Assembly: GCA_015350385.1 (NCBI GenBank)
Contig: WNKI01000004.1
Location: forward strand, 3,488,407 to 3,552,406
Direction: 5' to 3'
DNA length: 64,000 nucleotides
Source: Aculops lycopersici
Taxonomy: Eukaryota > Arthropoda > Arachnida > Trombidiformes > Eriophyidae
Part shown: positions 9,701 through 22,518 of the stretch, in pieces
Layout of the letters: each line of letters starts with the position of its first letter
Position numbering within the stretch: the first letter of the stretch is position 1
Notes under the pieces: generated by a model
Database searches by the model: none
The model's input: the letters and a program-made list of their open reading frames with translations, nothing else
What the model was told of the DNA's origin: nothing
Made by a program: the position numbers and the translations under genes

Positions 9701-12700
9701 TGCGCCAATCTTTCTCTCTCTGCCTGTGTTCAAATTGTCGTCTTCATAGGAGAGGAGACCCAAATCCCGTTACACTGAGCATCACACTTCAAGCTTGCCT
9801 TTGTGTGTTGAGTCTGGTGGCGACGATGATAATGATGACGATTGTGCTTTAGTTTATGTTAATTAACTGGCGCTGTGTTACCAAAGTGAGCGAGTGGCGC
9901 TTCAGTGGAGTCAGTGAGCGAGAGCAGCGCAACGCTCCGTTGAGTCTATTGGTCTGCAGAGGGAGAGATTGGAGTTTAGTGAGCAGCAGAGATATTAATC
10001 AACTTTCATCGGTTGCCGCGAGCCACACGAGCTTCTCCTCTTTTGCTCTCCAATCTCTCAACTTTTGAGTCTCTCTCTCTCTCTCGATTCCTCTTGCTTC
10101 CTCTTGCTTCCTCTCTGGCGTGTAAAGTCGGAATTTCGCTTGTTTTGGTGCCGCCGATGGCGCGGTTTGCGTGTTTCCTCGCTCACTGTCCGGCCCAGTG
10201 ACTGGCTGGCCAAGTATCTCAGCTCGAGCTCGAATTAGAATTAGAACTTTGAACTTGGGAGAGTTTTTGAGCTGAAACTCAAAGTGGCCGGAGCGAAGTA
10301 AGAGAGCCACTGGCCAGTTGAGCAGCCGAGCGGGCGACCGGCAAAGTGGCAAAGCTTTTCACGACGATCAGCCAGCGAGAAGAATAACAAACTTTAATGG
10401 GCGATCCGCTGCTTTGGTCACTCGCTCTCCTCTATTCCTTCTCTTCTGCTCGCTTAAATTTCTTAGCCGAAAGCCAACGGAGCCGGCGAAGTCGTTGGGT
10501 TTCTACGACAAGAAAACGTAAACATTCGAGATCATCAAGGGCGATTATAGGAGCCAGCAGTTAGTCGGCTTCCTCTTCCTCTCTTGTTAGAGGGAAAGTC
10601 CAGTGAGTTGGTTCTGGTGGCCGAGTTTTTGGGTTCGAAGCGGTCGATTGTATTTAGTGCATTTAAGCGAGAGAAAAGCTTGAAGAGAAGGAGAGGCAGA
10701 GAATGGGATCCAGGGTAAAATTGCTCGTGTGTCTGCGCGTCGCTCGATTCCCTTGTGTTATTATAATTTTTCTAGCGTGGGCATTTAAACTCTGCGCTGG
10801 TGCTGTTGTTGTTGTTGATGTTGCTGCTGCTCCTTTTGCTGGCGCAGCTCGCGGTGGCCGCCGCCGCCAGTTTAAATGGCCCTCGCAATGGTGGTCGCCG
10901 TTGCCACTGAGATGTTAACGTTAACGTTAACGTCGCTAATGCTAATTCCTCGTCGAGGTTGCCGATGCTAACGTTGCTTTGGTTGGCTGGCCGGTCGGCT
11001 AGTTAGTTGGCTGTTTCGCGATTGCCACTTGCGGCGTATCTCTCGCTTCGGTCGCGGCAAGTTCAAGCGGCCGGCCGTCTGGTCGACACCATCAAGCAGA
11101 TGAGCGTAACCTGCCTACAAGCGAGAGTCGCGCAACTCGAGCGGCCGGCAAAAAACCAGCCAGCTAGCTGGCGTCAGAGTTCACGGAGCTCGGGGCGTGT
11201 AGCTAGTGCGATTTGGTGGCATTTGTGGCGCCGCTGGGGCCGGCGCGTATGAGTTTGCGTTTGCCCCTGCGTTTCTATCTAGCTGATAGCAAGAGGCTGC
11301 TGCTGCCTGTTGCTATTGGCTCTCGCTAGACTCTCGAGTGGTCGTATTGCTAGCAATGTTTCCGCTCGCTGTTGATGCTCTTGTTGTTGGCTAATAATAA
11401 ACAAACTTGTTTTCCTCTCGCTTTCTAACGCTGCAATTGCGTATCAGTCAGTCAGTCGGCGGCGCGACGCAACGTGTCTCGCCCAAGTGGCGCAATTTTG
11501 GCGCCAAAACTCGCCGCTCGGTCTCGGCGACAGATGCGCGTCGCGGCTCGTCTGTCGCTCGGCTAGCACGCTGCCTAGTGGTCGGTGGTCGGTGGTCGCT
11601 GTTGCTGCTGCTGCTCTGGGGCTCTAAGTCAACCACCTGCTAGCTTGCCACTCAAACTCAAACTCGAACTCAAGCTAAAGCTAAAGCTGAAGCTCGGGCT
11701 CAAAATCTCCTGCTTCTCTTGTTCATCAATCGGACAAATTAATTTACTCGGGGCTCACAATTGAGTCGCTCAAATATAAATTTAAGTCTCGCCCTTAAAT
11801 TCGATCAGAGAATGCAACCACTAAAGTCTCAGAGTTTTTCCAAGAGTAGAAAAGGACTACGAGAAAAATGGCGACAACAACAGCAGACTCGACATCCACA
11901 TTCACATCAGAGGCAAACGGAATTCAGCTGCCAAATCGTTAATAGTGGCAGTGGTTGCTGCTTTTGCTCTTGCTATTGCTCTTGCTATTGCCACCAATAG
12001 ATCGATGGATCGGTGGATCGTTGCGCGTGCTTCTCGCCTAAATGTTTGTGTTTGTTGGTTTCCCTTCTCTTGCTCGACTGGCTCCTTCTCTATCGCGCTT
12101 CCCCTCTATAGCTGGCCCTACTATTGGCTCGTTAGTGGCGATGGCAGCGAGCAAGCGATTGAGGGAGTAATGCACCACAAGTAGCAGTAAAGGGAGCGGT
12201 GGCTATGGAACTTGGCCAACAAAACGGCAGCTGCTCTCGCTATTCTCTTACAGTGTAAGCTCTAGTTGTCGCTAGTAGCGATCAACGCGCTCGATTGTCA
12301 GTCCAACTCTCACAGTATCGCACTTTGAAAATTTGGTCAACTCAAACTTGAGGCACTTTTTCCTCTCTCTTTCTCGTGTTTCCTCCTTTCCCCTGCAGTA
12401 AACCAACACTGAATGAGTGGCGAAATACTGCCACTGCCAAAAAGGCAAGCGTTATACCAAAACTCCTCCTCGCTCCTCACTCTTTGCTCCAAATTTCCAA
12501 CTTCGTCGTCGATTCTTCTACTCGCTTCTTTCTTTTCTTCTCGCTCTCCTCTGTTCTTGATTCGATTCGTTTCGATTCGAGCCTTCAATTCGAGGATCTG
12601 ATTTCGGCTAAGCCGCTGATCTTTTCAGTTTCGTTCGCTCGTTCGTTAGCTGAACCTGGAGTTGAGAAAGATTTTCGGAATCAACTGATTTGAATTTAGA

Positions 12701-13260
12701 ATTCACTTTTCGGAATTCTAGCTTCTGTTTCTAGTTTCGCAACTTTAATTTATATATTGGCTTCGAATTTCGAACTGTCGCTTGGTCCGGTTTTCTAGTC
12801 TTGCAAATTTCTCTGACTTCTTCCCATGGATATCATCGTTGACTGTTCTTTTTCCACAAACTTGCACCTAGACACCCAACTACCAGTGGCAAGCTCGTTG
12901 GCTTGCCAACTGCGACTGCGCACCACTCGCGCCAGGGAGGCCACTGAAAACACGCGAAACCAAAACGAAACCGGCGGAGACCGCAAGCTTCGAAAGCGCA
13001 GGAAGCAGCAACTCGTCAGCCGGCTAACAAGCCGCCGCCAACGTAAATGCCAAAACCAAATGGCAAGCAAGCCAGCTAGCCGGACGACAACGAGCGGATC
13101 ATCCGCGCCATTGAGCTCGCGGCCCAGCGACAAGCTTGCCGCGTCCATCCATCGGTCGCTAGCTCCGATCCTCAGAGCTAAAAGCGAGCTAGCAACAACA
13201 ACGACGACGACGCCGCCGCCGATGACATCAACGACGACGACAACAACAACATCATCAACC

Positions 13261-13300
13261 AAACCAAACCAAACCAAACCAAACCAAACCAAACCAAACC
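13261..13300. repeat. (AAACC)8 microsatellite
   Basis: Eight uninterrupted copies of a five-base unit. It does not match the arthropod telomere unit TTAGG. Confidence 0.85.
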
Positions 13301-15940
13301 AACCAGACGAAGATTACTCGACAACCACCACAACGAACGCCGCAGATCCATTTGCCTGAGTGGCCGCATTGCAACGTCCGCTGCCTCGCCACTTCCGGCC
13401 CTCGCAAGTTGGTGGCCGCTCGCGTCGCCTGCTGTTGGCTGGCTGTTTCTTCTAGTTTTGTATTTCCAATGTTGGTGTTGCTGTTGCTGCTGCTGCTGCT
13501 GCTGTTATTTGGCCCTCACTAGGCCGCTCTCGTTCTCTCTCTTTCCATCCAAGTTTCTTTCTCCCCCTGATCCATCCATTTATCGATTGACGTCAACCAA
13601 GAAGGAACGTCGTGAAGAAGAAGGGATGCTGATGTCGTTTAGAATGCACTGCGATCCAAATTCGCTCGAATTCAGCTATGCAGCTTGGACATAACTCGAG
13701 CTATTTTCTCTATAGAAGAGCTAGCTAGCTTTCCAAGAGCTCCACCGAGCTCGTGTAAAAAGATTTGCTTTTGCTTGAACTCAACGACCAGTCTTCGCTG
13801 CTCCTCTGGATTGGAACCTTTGGAGCAAGTTTGAGGGTGACGTTCACTGCCCAAACACCGTAGCGGTTGAAATCGGAACCAGTGAGGTAGCCCAATAAGC
13901 AACTCGGGTCCCGAGAGACCAAAGCAAGAATCCAACGCAACGAACCCCAAATCACACGACACCAGGTTACGACTACCACCACTACTTGCTAATTCAGGTC
14001 CACGTACGTAAATGGAGAAACCACTGCACTACTAGCCAGCCGCTGGGCCTCCAATTACCAGCCACCAGCTTCGCTTGTTCAGCCTCACCGTGGTCCTCGT
14101 CCTCGTCCTCGTCCTCGTCGTCGCAGTCGCAGTCGCGAAAAGTCTCCAAAGTCTCACCTGGCCGCATGTCGAGTTACGCGCGGCGCGTCGCCTGACTGAG
14201 TCGCAGCGACTAATGCCATTGTATAAGAGGCAGAGAGATGCAGCCATGGCCACACGTCTTCTTATATTATATTCGAGTGGTTGGGCAACAGCAACCTGCA
14301 GCCAATTTCACTTACCTGACCGAACCGCTGCCGCCGCGACTGCCACTACAAATGCAGCAGTAGCAGCGGCGGCGGCGGCGGCGGCTGCTGCCTGTGCCTC
14401 TGTGTTCGGTTCGTTCGCCTCGAGGCTCGAGTGAGACTTGGAGCAAACTCTCGCGCAGGTGAGCCTTCGGTCAGTCCCACTAGCCATTACAATGGTCGTC
14501 CATCTCCCGCTTCTATCTAACACGAGGAATCTGGTCCATTTCCTGACTGCTGCAGTTTCTGTTGGTGCTGCCGCTATCTTCGTGGCGTCCGCTAATCAAG
14601 GCGACGACTAGCTGCTAGCAGCGGCAGCAGCAAAGTTCGCGTGAACTTCTACGAGCAGAAACAAACCAAACCAAACTGAGAGAAGAGAAATGGAAACTAA
14701 AGCTAACGAGCGGCGAGCTGGACTCGCCAACTTCCTGTTGGCGGCTCCTCCGTCCGCGCCGATCGCATACATGAATGTGCCTCTGAAATTTTCCACTTTT
14801 CCAGTCCCTTCCTCTCTCCCTCTCTCCCTCTCTCACTCTATTTTGCCTCCTCTTCCCTTAAGCTCGCTTCGGATTTCTTCGGTCGTAACTTTGCAACTTT
14901 GCGCGCGCCTCGCAGAGACGAAGAGGCAAAAGTGGCCACAGCGGCGCTAGTGGCAAATGAGCCAACAAATGGGCGTGGCCAAGAGCCGAACCACGAACCA
15001 ACCGACTGAAAATGGAAGTGGAAGTTGGAGGGCAAAGTTGTGAGCATCCGAAATCACCAACTGCTCGCTGGCTCGCCGCCCATCTGGCTGCCCAATGGCT
15101 GCATTATGTCCAGTGTTCAGATGTTTCTGTGTTGTCTGTGTGTTTGTGTGTGAAATTGCCGCTGTCGTCATTTTCCTGCTCGTTAGCTCCATTGCTTCAC
15201 TTACAGATTCCGAGATCCCGGCGCCGAGATTCTGTCAAGACGATAATTCTGTTTAGCTAGCCAGCAAGTCGGCAAACCAAACAACCAACTAGTCAGCCAC
15301 AACCACTACCTAAACAGAGAGTCATTGTTGGACAACCGCTAGCGACTAGACTTCAGACACTGAAGTCGAGCCACGAGAGCCAATAACTCACGTCAACTCG
15401 ACGTCTCAGTCTCGGTGGTCGTGGTAGCCTTTCCTCCTCCTTTGCCTCTGCTGTTGGCGTTGCTTCCAATGTTATGCCTTAGAGGAGAGTCTCGGTGCGC
15501 GAGTTTCGTTTCGTTTCGTTTCATTTAGTTAGCTCAGTCGTCTAGTGGAGAATGGAAAGGCGAAAGGCGAAAGGCGAACGCAATGAATTGGCGAGTAGGG
15601 GGAGTGAATTTGAGATGAGGCAAGAGCAGCCAAGTGAGCAGCCCGCCGGGCGGCTAGCTAGCGAACCAACGAGCAGGCGACTGGGCAACTGGGAGGCGGT
15701 GCGCGTTAATATTCGCGTAGTTGGCGCTTGCAGGTTGTGCGCCAAGGCGTCGCGGCCGCAGCTGCAGGCGCCGCTCATTTGATGATGACTCCAAGTGAGC
15801 AGCGCAGCTCACCTGGGCCGCTGTTCACTTTGACTGCTCATAAGTTAGCCAGCCAGCTAGCTAGTTGCGACAACAAGGAGGCAGCCCCTCCTACTGTTGC
15901 AACGAAGACGTCGACGACAAAACTTCGACTTTACTCTTTG

Positions 15941-15962
15941 CTCTCTCTCTCTCTCTCTCTCT
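15941..15962. repeat. (CT)n microsatellite
   Basis: An uninterrupted CT run of eleven units in non-coding DNA. Confidence 0.85.
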
Positions 15963-17930
15963 TTCGCTCGCTCTTCCTGTTTCGCCAGCGACTCGCCAAG
16001 TCAGAGGCAAGAACCTGGCCGATGCGTCAGCCGGTCGCTTCAGCTAGCCGCGTCGAGCTCGAAGTCGAAGTAGAAGTCGAACTCGAATTGCATCGACGCC
16101 ACTCGACTTGACTCGGCCTCGCTTGCTGGGCAACCAAAGTTAGTTGGCTCGTAGCTAGGTAAAGTTTGTTAGGGAGACACAGTCGAAGAGGTCTCCAGCC
16201 TCTTCGAGCCTGGAAATCAACTCGACTTCCACTTCCACTTCGAGTCCCAGTTTGCCGATTAGTCGCCCGGTCGAGGGAAGTCGACAAACTTTCATACACT
16301 TTATTGAGCTTGTTGCTTGGTGTTTTAAACCGAACCATTGGGGGCGGCGGCGTCGGAGGCGAGAGAGAGAGAGAGAGAGTGACGCGCCTGCAGCGCCGTC
16401 ACTAGTCCAAACTCCATGGTCGTCGTGGTAGTATTCCTCCCTCTTGAATTTGGCCACTTGGCTCTCGAAAGTCTTTAGTTCAAGTTGGATTCTCTCGTGC
16501 TCGCAGCAGTCGATGGATTTCACTGAACTCCCCTCGTTGGTTGAGTTGCTGATGTTGCCGCTGCTACTCGCTCGCTGAACGGCAACTCGCAAATTTGAAT
16601 TGCTCTTTCTATGGAGTTCGGAGTTCGGAGTTCGAAATGAAAAGTTCCAAAAATACGAGCACCAGAGGAAAACAGAACAACAGCAACAAAAACAACAACA
16701 CCAACACCAACGACAACAAACTCGTTCCGTGACGAGCAAGTTTTAATTTCCGCGCGCCCGGAATCATCGCGAATCGCGATGCGAAAGCGAGGCAACAGGA
16801 GAATTGGGGACTGCAACTCGGGTGATAGGGCGAGGGGGAGAGAGAGACACTGGGTCCAAGGTGAGGGCTGCGGTTGCAAAAAGTGGGCGCACTTGTTGTT
16901 TTCCCATTGCTCGTAGATAGTGGCACAGGTTGCTCATGTGTCGCCCTTAATCGGCGTTCTCGTAACTCAGGTGGCCACTTATTAGCTTGGCGCGGGCTCA
17001 ATGCCGCTGCAACCTTGGAGTCGCTGTTCACGCAGCTTACAGTCAAACAGCGACGAGCGAACCCAAAGGCTTAGGTGGCAACTGGCTCTTGCGTAACAAA
17101 TAAGTGTCTCGCTCTCGCTTGTGTTCGAAGATGTAGGTAGAGGTGTGTGTTGTGTGGCAGCAAATGAACTAGGCGCCAGCTTGTGTGCCTTCAAAGGCGC
17201 CCTTTAAATTCATTTAAACTATCAGCTGCTGCTCGGTTGGTTTGTGCTTCGGATTGAATAGAATTGGTTCTCGTCGATCTAGTTGCTAGCATTATCTCAT
17301 CTGGTTTGCGCTTGTCGCAAATTAGAGGCTCCGAAAAGCAGTTTGCTTTTGGCCGCTGGTCGCGAGATTGGGAGTTTCAATAGTTTGCTAAAGCAACCCA
17401 ATGGTTGAAATATCAAAAGACAACCAAGAGAGTGAGAGGGAAACTAAGGCAGCATTTGCGGCCCATCTGGCCGATACATTCAGCCATCCGTCGCCAGTCT
17501 AGTCAAAGTTGTTGCCGCCACACGGAGAGGATCGAAATTATTATTGCAATGCCAAAAGCAGCAACAGTAGTATTCCTAGTAACAACAACATCACCATCAC
17601 CATCAACATCAACATAAGCTAGAGCTTTAGCTAAAGTGGCAACCACTGTGACTGGCGGCTCGCAATTTGCAGTGCCAACCTCAAGCGACCGGAGCTGCCA
17701 GAGCAACAGCAACAACCATAGCAGCAGCAGCAGCAACAGCAACCACAACCACAACAACCGAGCGCTCGGCAACCACCAGCCAAAGCGAATGCACTTTTTT
17801 CCAGTCAAACTCAAACTCCGACTTCGAACCTCGAACCTCAAACTTTTCGCAGGACTCCCAATGACTGGCGAGTCTTTGAAGACTTGGAATCCCCGGAATT
17901 GGATGGCGTCGCTCGCTCCCTGCCTCTCGC

Positions 17931-17951
17931 TCTCTCTCTCTCTCTCTCTCT
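17931..17951. repeat. (TC)n followed by (TG)n
   Basis: A pure TC run that passes directly into a short TG run. It is one of the recurring tracts in the non-coding block. Confidence 0.8.
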
Positions 17952-19910
17952 GTGTGTGCTCGATTATCCGCAAAGAGCGGCCAGTCAACCAGTGGGTCTG
18001 CCGCTCTACTAGTCGGTCCGTCGATCGGCCAGCTCGTTTCTGGCACGACCAACGAGGAATAGAAAGCGAGCAACAGAAAGAGAGACGGACCAAATCGAGG
18101 CGACGATATCCTACCGACCAAACGCTTAGCCTCACGCTGGGCCCTAGGCGAGACTAGTGTAGGTTGGTTGGTGATGGTCAAATGGAAGGTTGAATCGTTG
18201 TGTTGGATTCTGATTCTGATTCTCGTTCGCATTCGGAATGGAGGCGAGAAGAGGAGAGGAGAGGAGAGGAGAGAACCAACACATCACATCGGATGGTTGC
18301 TGTGTTGTCTATCGCTCTCTCGGCCAGCAAACCAGACGGCCCTTTAACTGTGCTAGATTAGAGCCAAATACTCGCGGCACCACTTCCACTTGAGCATCGG
18401 CCCATTGGGCCGCTTATGTGTCTCGTTGTCGCCGAGTTTGCTGTCAGTGGGTTAGCTGAGTTTGGTTTCGTTCAGGTTAGTAGCTGGCCGCCCATTAGGC
18501 TCTAGTTTTAAGCCTGCCACTCGAACATTCGACTCTCTCCGTCTACAACGACGAGACCAACCCACACTTCCACCGAAGCCAGAACAGCTCCGTGTAGCGG
18601 CCCGCTACTAAAGCCACCACCGGCGACGAGGTGACGTTGTTGGAGCTAGCAGCAGCAGCCTCAATTTGCCTCACCGAGTCTCGTTGGCGCCCGTGAACAT
18701 CTCGCTGGAAGTGCCCGCGTTGAGCGTCCGCCGGAAGTCGCCGGTGCTGTCGTAACGTCACACTGCCGCTCGTGCTAGTCCCTCTTGTCGCCAGACTCAA
18801 ACCAAGCCGAACGAGCAAACTTAACCGAACCGAACCGAGGCGAAGCGTAGAGCCAAGCTGAGCCGAGCAGGGCAGTTGCCGCCTGCTTATTAGAAGCGTC
18901 AACCAACTAACCAGCGTAACCAGCAGCAAAGCCATTTGGACAGAATGAGCAGCGTGAGCAAACGAACCGACCAACAAACTCGTGCGCCAGCCTCAGCCTC
19001 GTGTTTCGGGTTGAGTTGGCGTCGCGTTTTGGTCCCAGTTGCCGCAATGGCAGTGGCAGTGTCGGTGGTCGTGGCGGTGGTCGTGGCAGGAGTTGACGCT
19101 CGTTAGCGTAAAATATTTGCTTATGCAGCCGACTGCACCAACAAGGCAACAGCAGCAAATCCAATGGCTCAGGGCCAAGTTCAATCGCTGGTCGATGCAC
19201 TCTTAGTTGCGAGCCTCGATGTGGTTATTGCACAACATGAGGCCGCGTTATTGACCGAACCGGAAGTCGGAGGAAACCAGCCAATCGGTTCACTTTTTCT
19301 CCCTGCCCATTGATTAGGCCCCTCTTTTTTCTCTGCTCCTTCTGGCGTTGGCCGAAGAAAGTTGCGCAGATATGCTATAGCTGTAATCTAGACGAGATTT
19401 GCGCGTCTATTTAAATTCGAACCTGGAGTTCGGCATTGGAAGGAAGAGTCCGCAGCTAGCAACGAGCAAACTTTTTAAACTCAACATGACCACTACCACA
19501 CTCAAACTCACAATGACAGATGGCCGAGCGTCACTAGTGGCGCCACTTGGCGAGCAAGTCTTGCAATAGAGTGAGGAATTTAACATTAAACATCCAAGAT
19601 GGCGATCCACCCCACCAATTCTCTCCCCCAGAAGGGCGCCTTTGCTTTTCGACTTGGCTGGTATGCGAGGCGACGGCTACGCTCGCTTATCTCAGTGCTT
19701 ACCTGTGATAGTTACCTGGTCGTTGTTGGCTGTGTGTGTGTGTGTTGACTGCTGTGGCCATTCCCAGTTTTGTGCGTTCGCTAGTTTCGTCGTCGTCGTC
19801 GTCGTTGCTGAGCAAGTAGAGTGGACGAGACTAGACGGGACGAGATGAGAGGAAAGGAAAGGAAACACGACTCACGCACGAGTTGCCTCAGTTGTGAGCT
19901 TCAGTGGCAC

Positions 19911-19934
19911 AGAGAGAGAGAGAGAGAGAGAGAG
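19911..19934. repeat. (AG)n microsatellite
   Basis: Twelve AG units, the longest such tract in the non-coding block. Confidence 0.85.
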
Positions 19935-20639
19935 GACCAACAGACCGGCTAAGCAGCGGATATTATCATCATCGTTGAGTTGCCGTGCAGCAGTAGTAGT
20001 AGTGGCAGTGGTGGTGGTTTTCGTCGCTGGCAACGCCGGAATCTCCGACCGTTAGTATCGCTTGGTACTGGAAAAGGTGGTGCTGCCAGAGAGGAGAAGA
20101 GAGAAAGAGAAAAAACTCCGGCTGTTATTATTCTGGAGAGCGAGCGAACCGGAAGTTGCGAACTGATTATCGGGAAAATGAGCTACTTGAGGCCATTGAG
20201 TTTTCGGTGACGAATGGAACTAGTTCATCGATTGGCAAGAAGGATAACAACGAGTACAACAAACAACTGTATCCAATGGGAGCAGAGGGATGCAAGCTCA
20301 AGTGGCAGCACCAACTACAGTAATTGTTATTGTTAATGATGATGGTAGACAAGAATGATGGCATATAATCAACAACAAGGTCCACCACAAAGGTGACTGA
20401 CTAAAAATCGCTGTTCATCACTGGCTATCGTTGGTGATCATTTATCAGCATCAGTGTTAGTGTTACTATTACTAGCTTACTACAACTATTGTTGCTTTCT
20501 TCAACTTGAATTCTCACGTGTCGCTGTTGGCGGGGCTGTCCTCGTGCTAGTTATGGTTTGATGACGACGACGACATCTATTTGGTCTTGCTAGAAAACAA
20601 CCACCTGTTGCCCTCTCAAACGCTGACCATCTTTGCCGA

Positions 20640-21484
20640 TCATCGGCCCAACATTCCGCCTCCGAAACCTTTCAAGATACGCGCAATACTGAAGCCCTCT
20701 GCCGGTTTGTGAGTTGATTTCTGTTGTTTGTTAGGGTCGTCCACTTTGCCCGATCCATCGGCCGACTGCTGCTGTCCGTAATTATTATTATTGGGTTCAT
20801 TTGAAGTTGCAGAAAGTGTTCCCTTTGGCTTATTGTCGTTGTCGTCATCGTCGTCGTCGTCTTTATCGTCATCATCAACATCGTTGTCATTCTTCTTTGG
20901 TTCCATTGACACGGGAACAAAAGGTGGCTGGCCTGCAGGTTGCATTTGAACCATGCCACTCATCTGTTCATGTCCATTCTCTAAGTTTTTTCACATTTGG
21001 TGGTTGAGTTGGAGATCAGTAAATTTGGAAGGATCATTGAGTTTAAATGTCAATTTTGACTCAACTTACCATTTGGCATTTGGTAGGTCTCGCCGTTGAT
21101 GACGAAGCATCGCGACTGGCACAGTGGAAATCCGTTTAGGTCTCGAGGAACCTTGACCCAACCCGTTGGCACTCGGTCGCCTCGGATGACGTACTCTCGA
21201 TAGAGTTGGCGACTCTTGCTGACAAGTGGTTGACTTGGTGATTGGTTGGCGCTCGGTCGTTGCTGCTTGAGTTGATCCTGATTTTGTGTCTTGGCAACGA
21301 GAACTTGTGGTTGTGGTTGCGGCTGCTGTTGGATATTGCTGCCAATATTATTGGCCTTTTGCGCCTGTAGTCCGGCAACATAGTAGGTACTCGATGGTGA
21401 TGCGATGAGATTCAATAGCGATACTAGAGCCAACGCCAGAACAGTCGTGGTCAAGTGGACGGGCATTGTGTGTTGAGTCATCAT
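20640..21484 (-). CDS. secreted protein of unknown family, two exons
   Basis: Exon 1 (21070-21484) starts at ATGATGACTC and encodes an N-terminal signal peptide (hydrophobic core TVLALALVSLLNLIA, about residues 10-30), a Gln-rich spacer and a compact segment with GWVKVPRDLNGFPLCQSRCF near residue 115. Exon 2 (20640-20980) encodes an Asp-rich run, an Asn/Gln-rich part and a Gly-rich end (FGGGMLGR). The 89-nt intron 20981-21069 has donor G|GTAAGT and acceptor CTTAG|A; phase 1 joins cleanly into a 251-residue product. The two close cysteines may form one disulphide. I do not recognise the family; an extracellular or matrix role is inference from the signal peptide and low-complexity tail. Confidence 0.65.
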
Positions 21485-22061
21485 CCTCTTGGTCTCATTC
21501 GGTCGGAATACTTGACTAACTGGCAAGAATGAGGACGCTCACTTCATCTATCTATCTATCTGTTAGCTAAAATGGTTATTTGGGATGATCAAAATGGACA
21601 CTCTCTCGATTTAGATACGAGAATGGAATTTTGTGCAGTGAGCTCAATCAACGACGACTACAATAACAAGGCCACCGTCAATAATCGTACGAGACTTTTA
21701 ATATGCCACATCACAGCGCATCGCATTACGAATCTAGTAGACGCTCTATCTCTATCGCTCCCTCTGTCTAACAGTCACCAAGGTTAATTACTTTTGCACT
21801 GTCGCCCACTCGGCCCACTTGTTGCACCACAGGCGAGATACTTGTAGCATTTACCACTGAGGAATCTCACGAGTCGACTGAGTGTAGTGAGCATCGCTAT
21901 TGTCATTATCATCTCGGTAATGAACCTAGAGAGTGACAATTAGTTGGATTTGAGTGCGTCAAAATGGGACTAGTTTTTGTTTCTAGTTTCTCGATTGCTG
22001 GATAGTTATAATGATAATCAGGACAACGGTCAGTTTTTGGTGAACACGTATTCTTTCTTGC
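21485..22061. other. intergenic region
   Basis: Between the secreted-protein gene and the 3' end of the small-peptide gene. A short ATCT repeat lies near 21546-21562. No gene seen. Confidence 0.5.
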
Positions 22062-22067
22062 TTTATT
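22062..22067 (-). terminator. poly(A) signal of the small-peptide gene
   Basis: AATAAA on the minus strand, 114 nt past the stop codon of the 70-residue gene. Confidence 0.5.
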
Positions 22068-22180
22068 TTTATTCTTATGTATGCATGTTAGCGCTACCAA
22101 TCAATCCTCTCTCTCCTTTGTTTTCATCATTGATTCCTGGGTCCACCTGTAGCTTTCCGAGGTCCATTTCAATCGATCCC

Positions 22181-22393
22181 TTAGCTAAAGTGATTCTTGA
22201 TCCTCCCTGAGAGTCCTTCGTTATCAGTGGCTTTGTAAATCACCCCGCTCAAGGCACTTGAGATGGCCATATTTTTAGCTACATCGGCAACACGAGAACC
22301 TGCTTGGCCGCCGACTTTTCCACCGGCTTTCGCAACGAAGGCAACCGACATGACCACCAAACAGACCAGAATAACAAAAGATCGGCAATTCAT
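22181..22393 (-). CDS. small secreted peptide, 70 residues
   Basis: The complete ORF starts MNCRSFVILVCLVVMSVAFV, a clear signal peptide likely cleaved after the VAKA motif near residue 23. The mature part, about 47 residues, is Gly/Ala-rich and weakly basic (GGKVGGQAGSRVADV, then a possibly helical ISSALSGVIYK segment) and has no cysteine. A TATAAAT box lies about 120 bp upstream and an AATAAA 114 nt downstream, so the transcription unit looks intact. Size and composition resemble secreted antimicrobial or cuticle-associated peptides, but no family motif is seen and the role is unknown. Confidence 0.6.
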   Translation of the reverse strand: MNCRSFVILVCLVVMSVAFVAKAGGKVGGQAGSRVADVAKNMAISSALSGVIYKATDNEGLSGRIKNHFS

Positions 22394-22511
22394 CGTGACA
22401 ATGTTTTCGTTGAACTTGACTTGTTTGACTTGTTGAAGTTTGTTTTTTATTTAATTAATCGATTGTTGGAAGTATTGCGATTGAATATGACAAAATGAGA
22501 ATAGCAACTCA

Positions 22512-22518
22512 ATTTATA
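22512..22518 (-). promoter_or_regulatory. TATA box of the small-peptide gene
   Basis: TATAAAT read on the minus strand, 119 bp upstream of the ATG ending at 22393. It fits a leader of roughly 90 nt. Confidence 0.5.

Larger units (their letters stand above)
9701..20639. other. 11-kb non-coding region rich in simple repeats
   Basis: No gene can be supported in this stretch. It is CTCG/GAGC-skewed and full of short repeats: (CT)n or (GA)n at 10070-10085, 15941-15962, 16361-16379, 17931-17951 and 19911-19934; (GTTAAC)3 at 10914-10931; an eight-copy AAACC run at 13261-13300; a CCTCGT repeat near 14095-14118; a GCG/GCT run near 14367-14391; (GTTTC)4 at 15503-15522; and an AGGAG-type run near 18251-18274. 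Many frames of 60-210 codons occur on both strands and overlap one another, as expected from biased composition. A perfect 8-bp hairpin lies near 15350-15370. The block could be regulatory DNA or long introns of a gene I cannot resolve. Confidence 0.5.

Noticed and set aside
13258..13302. AAACC repeat considered as interstitial telomere sequence
   Set aside because: The unit does not match TTAGG or other known animal telomere repeats.
12795..13359. Frames of 165-177 codons on both strands, one with a repeated TKPNQ-type peptide
   Set aside because: The open reading comes from the (AAACC)8 microsatellite and ACG/ACA repeats; no start context, domain or splice sites support a gene.
16155..18232. 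Several frames of 120-210 codons on the minus strand
   Set aside because: They overlap each other in different frames, are Ser/Leu/Val-rich through (CT)n and CAG-type tracts, and contain no recognisable domain.
18543..18977. 144-codon minus-strand frame beginning with a signal-peptide-like hydrophobic stretch
   Set aside because: The remainder is Arg/Leu/Ser-rich without motifs and the opposite strand is equally open; the hydrophobic start alone is not enough.
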